From: Muribaculaceae bacterium | GTDB lineage: Bacteria > Bacteroidota > Bacteroidia > Bacteroidales > Muribaculaceae | Length of the DNA stretch: 9,260 nt | Reading direction: 5' to 3' | Assembly: GCA_009775535.1 (NCBI GenBank) | Contig: VSPW01000069.1 | Location: 1-9,260 of the forward strand | Shown: piece after piece, positions 1 to 6,564 of the stretch | Layout of the letters: each line of letters starts with the position of its first letter | Numbering within the stretch: position 1 is the stretch's first letter | The notes under the pieces: generated by a model | The model's input: only the letters and a program-made list of their open reading frames with translations | The model's database searches: none | What the model was told of the DNA's origin: nothing | Program-made: the position numbers and the translations under genes

Positions 1-73
1 ATTATAAATAGTTGATTATCAGTGATTATTATATAAACATCTGCTTAATTAATATATTTTAACTGTAAAAATA

Positions 74-103
74 TTGCAAATGAGAAAAACGGGTGTAATT
101 TTG
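74..103 (+). promoter_or_regulatory. Bacteroidetes-type promoter for the ECF sigma gene
   Basis: A perfect TAnnTTTG -7 box (TAATTTTG, 96-103) lies 19 bases after a TTG (74-76) that can serve as the -33 element. Both the boxes and the spacing fit the known primary-sigma promoter of Bacteroides. Transcription would begin near 108-112 and give a leader of about 50 bases. The surrounding 163 bases are very AT-rich and hold no gene. Confidence 0.6.
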
Positions 104-163
104 AGGCGTAAAACCAAATAAACGTAGCCAAAATCTACAAAAACTCATCAAAAACTAATCAAT

Positions 164-667
164 ATGGGAACTAATGCATTTCAAGACAATCTTACCAAAC
201 TGCAGGGCAATCTTCTCAGTTTCGCGCATAAATTGACTTCCAACCGGGACGATGCCTATGACCTGCTGCAGGACACTACCCTTAAGGCACTTGACAATGA
301 GGACAAATATGCGGCCAATACCAACTTCAAGGGATGGGTGTTCACGATAATGCGTAATTTGTTTATCAACAATTACCGCCGCACGGCACGTGCTGCTACA
401 ATTGTCGATACCACCGACAACCTGTACCACCTGAACCTCTCGCAGGATTCAGGATTGGAATCACCCGAAGAGTCATATGGCGCTCAGGAGATAACATCGG
501 CTATATCGGAATTTTCTGACGAATACCGCCTCCCGTTCTCGATGCATGTGGCCGGATATAAGTATAGCGAGATTGCGGAAGAGATGGGGCTTCCGATAGG
601 CACGGTCAAGAGCCGGATATTCTTTGCCCGCAAGAAGCTCCAGGAGCGCTTTTCAAGCTACCGTTGA
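164..667 (+). CDS. ECF-type RNA polymerase sigma factor (sigma-70 family)
   Basis: This 167-residue protein is a two-domain extracytoplasmic-function sigma factor that would direct RNA polymerase to a set of promoters. Region 2 spans about residues 15-75: the acidic helix around DDAYDLLQDTTLKAL (29-43) is the core-binding part, and FKGWVFTIMRNLFINNYRR (55-73) is the -10 recognition and melting part. A linker (75-108) leads to region 4 (about 110-164), whose helix-turn-helix YSEIAEEMGLPIGTVKSR (134-151) should read the -35 element. The length is normal for the family. The ATG at 164 is the natural start and lies about 55 bases after a promoter. No anti-sigma factor gene follows: the next gene is convergent fabD. 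The class resembles small ECF sigmas conserved across Bacteroidales, but I cannot name its regulon. The family call is secure; its function is not. Confidence 0.93.
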   Translation: MGTNAFQDNLTKLQGNLLSFAHKLTSNRDDAYDLLQDTTLKALDNEDKYAANTNFKGWVFTIMRNLFINNYRRTARAATIVDTTDNLYHLNLSQDSGLESPEESYGAQEITSAISEFSDEYRLPFSMHVAGYKYSEIAEEMGLPIGTVKSRIFFARKKLQERFSSYR

Positions 668-813
668 ACCGGATTTTACACACTCTACGGCATCTGACTT
701 ACATTTTGCCAATTGTCTTTATTAGCCGCACCCGTGATTGTCTACATGGTTGAAGGCGGACAAATTCCCATAATGCATAGTTTCTTACCGGATACGAAAA
801 TACCATAAAAACA

Positions 814-848
814 AGTCCCGGACATCCGATGGCACGGATTCCGGGACT
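814..848 (-). terminator. Intrinsic terminator of fabD, possibly bidirectional
   Basis: The arm 814-822 (AGTCCCGGA) pairs perfectly with 840-848 (TCCGGGACT). After one bulged base (C823), 824-828 pairs with 835-839, leaving a six-base loop at 829-834. On the minus strand the stem is followed by TGTTTTTAT, a good U-tract, 30 bases past the fabD stop. On the plus strand the tail is ATAATTTTATATTT, so the same hairpin could also stop transcripts from the sigma gene, whose stop is 147 bases upstream. Confidence 0.85.
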
Positions 849-877
849 ATAATTTTATATTTGGCGATGGCGTTGTA

Positions 878-1765
878 TTAGTCCAGCGACTGGTATCCGG
901 CAACGGTCACGTCGCGGGATATCTTGGAGACGAGACCCTGGAGCACCTTGCCCGGGCCGAGTTCCACAAATTCAGTCGCCCCGTCGGCAACCATATTCTT
1001 CACGGTCTGTGTCCAGCGTACGGGTGCTGTCAGTTGGGATATGAGCAGCCCCTTTATTTCAGCGGGGTCTGTGTGGGGTAGTGCGTCCACGTTCTGGTAT
1101 ACAGGGCATGATGGAGTTGTGAAGTTGGTGCGCTCGATTGCCTCTGCCAGCTCTGTGCGGGCCGGTTCCATACAGGGAGAGTGGAAGCCACCGCCAACAG
1201 GCAGCTTCATCGCGCGCTTTGCGCCTGCGGCCTTAAGTACTTCACAAGCCTTGTCGATGGCAGCCTCCTCGCCGGAGATCACCAGCTGTCCGGGGCAGTT
1301 GTAGTTGGCGCATACCACTACGCCTTCAATGCCGGCGCACACCTCTTCCACCTTCTCGTCCGGTAGCGCTATGATTGCGGCCATTGTCGAAGGGTTGATT
1401 TCGCAGGCTTTCTGCATGGCCTGTGCGCGTGCCGATACCAGGCGGAGTCCGTCCTCAAAATTGAGTGCGCCAGCTGCCACGAGGGCAGAAAATTCGCCCA
1501 ACGAATGTCCTGCCACCATGTCGGGCTTGAATTCATCGCCCAGGGCCTTGGCAAGGATAACTGAATGCAGGAAGATGGCCGGCTGGGTCACCTTTGTCTG
1601 GCGGAGGTCTTCGGGAGTGCCTTCAAACATGAGGTCCGTGATACGGAATCCTAGTATCTCGTTCGCCTTCTCAAACATGGCGCGGGCTTCCTCGTTGTTG
1701 TCGTAGAGGTCCTTGCCCATACCTACGAACTGGGCGCCCTGGCCAGGGAATACAAATGCTTTCAT
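878..1765 (-). CDS. fabD: Malonyl-CoA:acyl carrier protein transacylase
   Basis: FabD moves malonyl groups from CoA to acyl carrier protein, supplying the extender unit for type II fatty acid synthesis in the cytoplasm. The 295-residue protein has the family's usual length. The N-terminal FPGQGAQ (6-12) includes the oxyanion-hole Gln9. The nucleophile elbow GHSLGE (86-91) carries Ser88, the malonyl-binding Arg is R113, and the catalytic His is H195 in GGGFHSP (191-197). Gln244 in ISQLTAPVRW and the C-terminal GPGKVLQGL (270-278) also match. All catalytic residues are present, so it should be active. The ATG at 1765 puts FPGQGAQ at its normal place. The gene stands alone, divergent from tatA and convergent with the sigma gene, and has its own terminator. 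No other fab gene is in view. Confidence 0.97.
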   Translation of the reverse strand: MKAFVFPGQGAQFVGMGKDLYDNNEEARAMFEKANEILGFRITDLMFEGTPEDLRQTKVTQPAIFLHSVILAKALGDEFKPDMVAGHSLGEFSALVAAGALNFEDGLRLVSARAQAMQKACEINPSTMAAIIALPDEKVEEVCAGIEGVVVCANYNCPGQLVISGEEAAIDKACEVLKAAGAKRAMKLPVGGGFHSPCMEPARTELAEAIERTNFTTPSCPVYQNVDALPHTDPAEIKGLLISQLTAPVRWTQTVKNMVADGATEFVELGPGKVLQGLVSKISRDVTVAGYQSLD

Positions 1766-1803
1766 TGTGTCGGTTGTCTTAAAAATGATGTGGTTTTATT
1801 GTG

Positions 1804-1811
1804 CAAAGTTA
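1804..1811 (-). promoter_or_regulatory. Candidate -7 box for fabD
   Basis: Read on the minus strand this is TAACTTTG, a perfect TAnnTTTG. It lies 38 bases before the fabD ATG, giving a leader of about 30 bases. A TTTG on the same strand (1826-1823) is only 11 bases upstream, too close for the usual -33 spacing, so the -33 element is not convincing. Confidence 0.5.
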
Positions 1812-1853
1812 CAAAAAATTGTCAAACAGGCCATTGAAATCGGTGGAATTGTG

Positions 1854-1861
1854 TAACTTTA
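1854..1861 (+). promoter_or_regulatory. Candidate -7 box for tatAC
   Basis: TAACTTTA differs from TAnnTTTG only at the last base. An ATTG at 1833-1836 is 17 bases upstream. The leader to the tatA ATG at 1924 would be about 55 bases. This box mirrors the fabD box, facing away from it. It is the best candidate in this gap but is weaker than the fabD one. Confidence 0.35.
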
Positions 1862-1923
1862 CGCTTTCAAACAGCGTCAGGTGTATACCGGGCGTCCTAA
1901 TCCCAACAATAAGTATCTTGAAC

Positions 1924-2154
1924 ATGCATCCATTCATATCACTTCCATTATTCATTGGCAACCTACGCGGTTGGGAATGGCTTATAATACTCCTTGCTAT
2001 ACTTCTGCTGTTCGGCGGCAAGAAGATACCCGAACTTATGAAAGGGATAGGCAAGGGCGTCCATTCGTTCAGGCAGGGAATGGAAGAGGCCAAGAAGGAA
2101 ATCAACAAGATAGACGATGACGGCGGCAAGCCATCATCGGACAGCAAAAAGTAA
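1924..2154 (+). CDS. tatA: Sec-independent protein translocase subunit TatA
   Basis: TatA is the pore-forming subunit of the twin-arginine system, which carries folded proteins across the inner membrane. The 76-residue product has a short N-terminus, one transmembrane helix (about 16-31), the hinge motif FGGKKIPEL (30-38), an amphipathic helix (about 36-58) and a short charged tail ending in SDSKK. This is the classic TatA/TatE layout. The frame is open upstream to a GTG at 1801, but family members start just before the membrane helix, so the ATG at 1924 is chosen. tatC follows 36 bases later in the same reading frame, indicating an operon. No TatB-like gene is present, as is usual in Bacteroidetes, where TatA probably does both jobs. 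Confidence 0.93.
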   Translation: MHPFISLPLFIGNLRGWEWLIILLAILLLFGGKKIPELMKGIGKGVHSFRQGMEEAKKEINKIDDDGGKPSSDSKK

Positions 2155-2190
2155 AAACATACGGCTGTTTTGTCATCATCAGGTGGGGAT

Positions 2191-2976
2191 ATGTCTTTTT
2201 GGGGCCATCTCGATGCCTTGCGTGCCGTGCTGGTCAGGGTCGCCGTGGTGGTGTTCGTCCTCGGCGCAGGATTTTTCGTGGCCATGCCATGGCTGTTCGA
2301 CAACATTATCCTGGCCCCATGCCGTGACGGGTTTCCGCTTTACCGGCTGTTTGACTGGATGTCGGCCCATGCCGGGCCGTTAGCCCCTCAGGATGATGCT
2401 GGCGGCACATTCCATGTCGACCTCATCAACATACAGCTGGCATCGCAGTTCTTCATCCACATGTCGGCATCGTGCTGGGCCGCCGCCGTTTGCGGATTCC
2501 CTCTCATAGTCTATATGTTGTGGACTTTTGTGTCCCCGGCGCTGTACGAACATGAGAGGAGGGGCATACGGCGTGCATTCTTTTTCGGTTGCCTGATGTT
2601 CTATGCCGGGATGGCTACAGGATATTTCATGGTGTTTCCGCTGACGTTGCGTTTCCTTGCCGATTACCATATAAGCGATGCCATTCCCAACACTATAACC
2701 CTTGACTCATACATGGACAACTTCTTTATGATGGTGCTGGTCATGGGCGTGGTGTTTGAGATGCCGCTGATTGCATGGATGCTAGGCAAGATGGGTATCT
2801 TGCGCCGCGGCTTCTTTGCCAAGTATAGGCGTCATGCCATTGTAGGGCTGCTGGTAGCGGCGGCGCTTATCACCCCTACCGGCGACCCGTTCACCCTTTT
2901 TGCGGTCTTTATCCCGTTGTATGCCCTATGGGAGCTTGGTGCGCGTCTTGTCCCCGAAGAAACGGTCGACGATTAG
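2191..2976 (+). CDS. tatC: Sec-independent protein translocase subunit TatC
   Basis: TatC is the six-helix membrane receptor that binds twin-arginine signal peptides and recruits TatA. The 261-residue product has the N-terminal FWGHLDALR (3-11), the conserved cytoplasmic loop PALYEHERR (116-124) with Glu122 in place of E. coli Glu103, and the family signature FEMPL (189-193). The last hairpin reads ITPTGDPFTLFAVFIPLYALWE (227-248). The first periplasmic loop looks longer than in E. coli. One oddity: the E. coli Glu15 position is Ala9 here (HLDALR where HLxELR is usual), with Asp8 beside it. The ATG at 2191 is preferred; a TTG at 2170 would add seven residues. The 3' end overlaps the convergent symporter gene by 51 bases. 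Confidence 0.95.
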   Translation: MSFWGHLDALRAVLVRVAVVVFVLGAGFFVAMPWLFDNIILAPCRDGFPLYRLFDWMSAHAGPLAPQDDAGGTFHVDLINIQLASQFFIHMSASCWAAAVCGFPLIVYMLWTFVSPALYEHERRGIRRAFFFGCLMFYAGMATGYFMVFPLTLRFLADYHISDAIPNTITLDSYMDNFFMMVLVMGVVFEMPLIAWMLGKMGILRRGFFAKYRRHAIVGLLVAAALITPTGDPFTLFAVFIPLYALWELGARLVPEETVDD

Positions 2977-4116
2977 CGCAAGTGCGCCGTCACCGGTGAC
3001 ATTGCAAGCCGTCCCGAAACTGTCCATCGCAATATACAGCGCTATCATCAGCGCATTGTCGGCCTCAGAGAACCCCAGCATTGACGTCAGCAGTCCCAGT
3101 GATGCCATTATTGCGCCACCTGGCACACCCGGAGCAGCTATTATCGTTATGCCCAGCATGGATATGAAGCCCGCGAACATGCCGAGGTCGTAGGCATGGC
3201 CCTGGACTATCATCAGCGCAAGTGCGCATGCCACTATCTTCAGTGTGCTGCCGCTCATGTGTATCGTGGCGCACAGCGGTATTGTGAAGTCGGCCACATC
3301 CTTGTCCACACCCATAGCCCTGGCCTGGCGTAGCGTCACCGGGATTGTGGCGGCCGAAGAAGCCGTGCCCAGGGCCGTAAAATAGGCCGGCAGCATTGTT
3401 GCCAGGCATTTAAAAGGGTTCTTTCCGTCAATAAGTGCCCCTATGGCGTATTGGGCGGCCAGCAGTAGCACATGCAGCACGAATATCACGCCTATCACCT
3501 TTATGAATGTAAGCAGTATCGGGCCTGCCTGTCCGGATATTGTCATGTTGAGGAGTATGCCGAATATATACAATGGCAGCAGCGGCACTATCACCGAACG
3601 TATCACCATCACAATCACCTGCCTGAGGTCGGACAGCACATTGCGCATGGCCCCGTGGGATGAAAATTTGGCCACACACAGGCCGAGGGTGAAAGCCAGT
3701 ATCAGCGCAGAGGTGACAGTCATCAGCGGCGCCATTTCTATTGTGAAGAACGGGGCAGGCGGCTCAGTGCCTCCGGATGCGGCCATATCGCTGCCTGGCG
3801 ATATCAGCGAAGGGAAGAATGCTGCCCCTGTGGCATACGAGGCAAGGCCGGCAAGCACAGTCGCAGCATACGCCAGCGCAACAGTGAAGAGCAGCATCTT
3901 ACCTGCGCGGTTGCCTATCTCGATGATGGCAGGCGCTACCAGCCCCAGGATGAGCAGCGGGATGATGAATCCCAGGAATTGGCTGAACAGGGCGTTGAAC
4001 GTTATGAATATCCTTGCGCACCATTCCGGGAAAATGTACCCTGCTCCGATGCCGAGGGCCATTGACACTATTATCCTTGGCAGCAGCCCCAATCTCTTTA
4101 TGCGGTCTGTATTCAT
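2926..4116 (-). CDS. Dicarboxylate/amino acid:cation symporter (DAACS/SDF family)
   Basis: This 396-residue inner-membrane transporter belongs to the family of GltPh, GltP and SstT, which import amino acids or dicarboxylates with sodium or protons. It is hydrophobic throughout. Hairpin 1 carries TASSAATIP (251-259), helix 7 has IHMSGS (285-290) where NMDGT is typical, hairpin 2 has APGVPGG (328-334), and helix 8 has MDSFGTACNVTGD (364-376). By eye alignment, the residues that hold the substrate amino and carboxylate groups are kept (D365 for GltPh D394, N372 for N401). The Arg that binds an acidic side chain (R397) is Gly368. DSxxTAxN resembles the Ser/Thr carrier SstT as I recall it. A neutral substrate is therefore likelier than glutamate or succinate, but this is inference. 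It is divergent from dnaG. The ATG at 4116 gives a normal family N-terminus. Confidence 0.9.
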   Translation of the reverse strand: MNTDRIKRLGLLPRIIVSMALGIGAGYIFPEWCARIFITFNALFSQFLGFIIPLLILGLVAPAIIEIGNRAGKMLLFTVALAYAATVLAGLASYATGAAFFPSLISPGSDMAASGGTEPPAPFFTIEMAPLMTVTSALILAFTLGLCVAKFSSHGAMRNVLSDLRQVIVMVIRSVIVPLLPLYIFGILLNMTISGQAGPILLTFIKVIGVIFVLHVLLLAAQYAIGALIDGKNPFKCLATMLPAYFTALGTASSAATIPVTLRQARAMGVDKDVADFTIPLCATIHMSGSTLKIVACALALMIVQGHAYDLGMFAGFISMLGITIIAAPGVPGGAIMASLGLLTSMLGFSEADNALMIALYIAMDSFGTACNVTGDGALALIVDRFFGDKTRTKLP

Positions 4117-4162
4117 GGTATACCGTGAAATTATGTATAGTACATTGATTTATATATACGGG

Positions 4163-4177
4163 GGTGATGTGTTCACC
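4163..4177. repeat. Small inverted repeat between the symporter gene and dnaG
   Basis: GGTGA (4163-4167) and TCACC (4173-4177) form a perfect 5-bp inverted repeat around TGTGT. It sits in the 104-bp divergent gap, 47 bases from the symporter ATG and 32 bases before the dnaG -7 box. It could be an operator or a chance repeat; no adjacent regulator gene supports a role. Confidence 0.2.
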
Positions 4178-4208
4178 GGACGATGTAAAATTACTCAAAA
4201 ATTTTCAC

Positions 4209-4216
4209 TAACTTTG
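4209..4216 (+). promoter_or_regulatory. dnaG -7 box directly before the start codon
   Basis: TAACTTTG is a perfect TAnnTTTG box and ends only four bases before the ATG at 4221. In Bacteroides, transcription starts a few bases past this box, so it would begin about at the first ATG or at the second in-frame ATG (4227). No TTTG stands at the usual -33 distance, which weakens the call. Confidence 0.45.
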
Positions 4217-4220
4217 TATT

Positions 4221-6416
4221 ATGGCAATGAAAAAAATAGACCAGGAGACAGTACGCAAGATTTTGGATGCCGCCGACATAGTAGAGGTGGTGAGCGACTT
4301 TGTGAGCCTGAAAAGACGTGGGGCCAACTATGTGGGCCTATGTCCGTTCCACAACGAGCGCACCCCCTCGTTCTCCGTCAGCAAGGCCCGCGGATTCTGT
4401 CACTGCTTCAGTTGCGGTAAAGGAGGGTCGCCGGTAGGCTTCCTCATGGAGCTGGAGCAGCTGAGCTATGTAGAGGCATTGAGATATCTGGCCAGGAAAT
4501 ACCATATCGAGATAAAGGAGACAGAGATGACCGCCGAAGAGCGCGAGGCGGCCACCGAGCGCGAATCGATGCTGTCGGCCAACGAATTTGCCATGGAGCA
4601 CTTTGAACGGAATCTTACGGACACCGACGATGGCCGTGACATCGGACTGAGCTATTTCAGGGAGCGCGGCATAAACGATGCCGCGATAAAGCGTTTCCAC
4701 CTGGGCTATGCCATAGACCGTTCCGACAACTTGCTTGCGGCTGCCCGCAAGGCCGGATTCTCTGACAAGATACTTATAAATACCGGCCTGGAGATACGTA
4801 CCGATGACGGGCGCATGTACGACCGCTTCAAAGGGCGTGTCATATATCCCGTGATTGGCCTCTCCGGTAAAGTGCTTGCCTTTGGAGGCCGCACGCTGCG
4901 CAAGGACAAGAATGTATCGAAATATGTCAATTCGCCGGAATCGGCCGTATACTCGAAGAGCCGCGAGCTGTACGGCCTGTACCAGGCGCGTACGGCGATA
5001 GCCAAGAAAGACAAATGTATCCTTGTCGAAGGGTATATGGATGTCATATCCATGCACCAGAGTGGGGTGGAGAACGTCATCGCTTCATCGGGCACATCAC
5101 TCACCGAGGGCCAGATACGCCTTATACGCAGGTTCACCACCAACATTACTGTCATCTACGACAGCGACCCTGCCGGTATAAAGGCATCGCTAAGGGGCAT
5201 TGACATGCTTCTGGCTGAGGGCATGAACATAAAGGTGCTGCTGTTGCCCGAAGGCGACGACCCCGACTCATATGCCCAGTCCCACACGGCTGCCGAGCTG
5301 GAAAGCTACCTGCAGGAAAACGAAAAGGACTTCATATCCTTCAAGACGTCCATACTGATGCGCGATTGCGGCGGCGACCCCATTGCACGCTCGAAAGTGA
5401 TAAGCGATGTGGTCAGGAGCATATCGGTCATCCCCGACATGATAACGCGCAACGTGTATATCGGGGAATGTAGCCGCAAGTTCGGTATAGACGAAAAGGT
5501 GTTGACGTTGCAGTGCGACAAACTGCGTGCCGAACGGGCGGCGAACCCCCGGCAGGCCAGGGAGCAGGCCGATGTGGAGCAGCCGGCCGGAAATACCCTG
5601 CAGGCCGTCCCCCCGGCAGCCCCGGCCGGTCAGGCGCATCTTAGCCATGCATCCGGCGAACGGCGGGCCAAGATGCTTCACGGATTTGAGCGTGAGGTAG
5701 TGAAGATGGTGGTACGTTATGGCATGGTCGACCTCTGCGAGGCCTACGATGAGGAAGGCAACCCCTCCAGCATGAAGCTGATAGACTATATCGACTCCGA
5801 ACTTTCTGTCGACGAGATCCGATTCGACAACGGTGCATGCCGGGCGGTATGGGAAGAGGCTCTGGCCCTACGCCATGCGACATGGCCTCAGGAATATGCC
5901 GACTTCCTTGAAGCCGCAACCCGCAGGCGCTCCGAATCGGTTGCCGCAGGAGAGGAGCAGATAAGGCGCGAGGCCGTTGACCTGGCCGACATAAAGCGGC
6001 GCGAACTCATGCTGCTTGACTCCACAGAGGCCACATATGCCAGGGAAATTGAGGAATTTGCATCTATGTTCCTTGTCCGCTACCTGGTGAACTCACCCGA
6101 TGACAATATACGCCATCTTGCCACAGAACTGGCATCCAACAGGCATGAACTGTCAAAGATACATTCCAAATACACCAACCTTGGCACAGAACGCGACCGC
6201 CTCCCCGAGATAGTGCCCCAGATAGTATATGCCCTCAAATCGGCGATACTCGATTACAATATCACACAGATACACGGTGAGATAGCCGCACGCCAGGATG
6301 AGCCGGGATTTGACCCTACGCCGTTGATCAAGCGCCTTATCGACCTGTCGGCCATGCGTTCCGAACTGGCACATTTCCTGGGCGACCGCATTGTCGCGCC
6401 ACCGAGGAAATGTTGA
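4221..6416 (+). CDS. dnaG: DNA primase
   Basis: DnaG makes the short RNA primers used by the replisome and works with the DnaB helicase. The zinc-binding domain (about 1-100) has ligands C41, H44, C62 and C65 in CPFH and CHCFSC. The polymerase core follows, with the basic stretch YSKSRELYGLYQAR (244-257) and a TOPRIM fold holding E270 and D274 in EGYMD, D314 and D316 in YDSDPAG, and D347/D349 in DDPD. These are the metal-binding catalytic residues, and all are present. A 40-residue Ala/Pro/Gln-rich linker (about 440-480) leads to a long, charged, mainly helical C-terminal part (480-731), presumably the helicase-binding region. At 731 residues it is about 150 longer than E. coli DnaG. The start may be the ATG at 4221 or the one at 4227. 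Isoleucine codons are mostly ATA. Confidence 0.97.
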   Translation: MAMKKIDQETVRKILDAADIVEVVSDFVSLKRRGANYVGLCPFHNERTPSFSVSKARGFCHCFSCGKGGSPVGFLMELEQLSYVEALRYLARKYHIEIKETEMTAEEREAATERESMLSANEFAMEHFERNLTDTDDGRDIGLSYFRERGINDAAIKRFHLGYAIDRSDNLLAAARKAGFSDKILINTGLEIRTDDGRMYDRFKGRVIYPVIGLSGKVLAFGGRTLRKDKNVSKYVNSPESAVYSKSRELYGLYQARTAIAKKDKCILVEGYMDVISMHQSGVENVIASSGTSLTEGQIRLIRRFTTNITVIYDSDPAGIKASLRGIDMLLAEGMNIKVLLLPEGDDPDSYAQSHTAAELESYLQENEKDFISFKTSILMRDCGGDPIARSKVISDVVRSISVIPDMITRNVYIGECSRKFGIDEKVLTLQCDKLRAERAANPRQAREQADVEQPAGNTLQAVPPAAPAGQAHLSHASGERRAKMLHGFEREVVKMVVRYGMVDLCEAYDEEGNPSSMKLIDYIDSELSVDEIRFDNGACRAVWEEALALRHATWPQEYADFLEAATRRRSESVAAGEEQIRREAVDLADIKRRELMLLDSTEATYAREIEEFASMFLVRYLVNSPDDNIRHLATELASNRHELSKIHSKYTNLGTERDRLPEIVPQIVYALKSAILDYNITQIHGEIAARQDEPGFDPTPLIKRLIDLSAMRSELAHFLGDRIVAPPRKC

Positions 6417-6452
6417 GCGCCGTAGACGTTTTATGAATTTTTAATTGGGCGT

Positions 6453-6480
6453 GGGCCGGTGGCCGAAAACATTACGGCCC
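6453..6480 (+). repeat. GC-rich inverted repeat after dnaG
   Basis: GGGCCG (6453-6458) can pair with CGGCCC (6475-6480). Alternatively, GGCCG (6461-6465) pairs with CGGCC (6475-6479) around a nine-base loop. A short T-rich stretch (TGTGTTTTATC) begins about six bases later. It could be a weak terminator for dnaG, but the spacing to the T-run is poor, so dnaG-sod read-through is possible. Confidence 0.3.
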
Positions 6481-6502
6481 GTAGTGTGTTTTATCATTAG
6501 GT

Positions 6503-6530
6503 CGCCAGGAATTACATATTACCGCTGGCG
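6503..6530. repeat. Inverted repeat in the sod upstream region
   Basis: CGCCAG (6503-6508) and CTGGCG (6525-6530) form a perfect 6-bp inverted repeat with a 16-base AT-rich spacer, 34 bases before the sod ATG. It may be an operator or a leader hairpin. No TAnnTTTG box is visible anywhere in the 148-bp gap, so the sod promoter is not identified. Confidence 0.3.
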
Positions 6531-6564
6531 GCGAATGATTATTAACAAAATAAACACTACAGCG

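Noticed and set aside
668..813. The gap after the sigma gene, searched for a small anti-sigma or RNA gene
   Set aside because: No open frame with plausible composition and no tRNA-like or other recognisable structure was found before the hairpin at 814.
924..1706. Plus-strand open frames across fabD
   Set aside because: They lie wholly inside a gene whose catalytic motifs are all intact on the other strand.
2989..3000. A perfect 12-bp palindrome GTCACCGGTGAC just after tatC, considered as an operator or terminator stem
   Set aside because: It encodes Val-Thr-Gly-Asp of the conserved NVTGD motif of the symporter, has no T-run, and needs no other explanation.
2976..3227. GCGCAAGTGCGC occurring twice (2976-2987 and 3216-3227)
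   Set aside because: Both copies encode Ala-Leu-Ala-Leu in the symporter with the same codons; chance repetition in coding sequence is the simplest reading.
3443..4420. A 325-codon plus-strand open frame opposite the symporter gene and running into dnaG
   Set aside because: It is antisense to a clear membrane transporter and overlaps the start of dnaG in another frame. Its product is low-complexity, with no recognisable domain.
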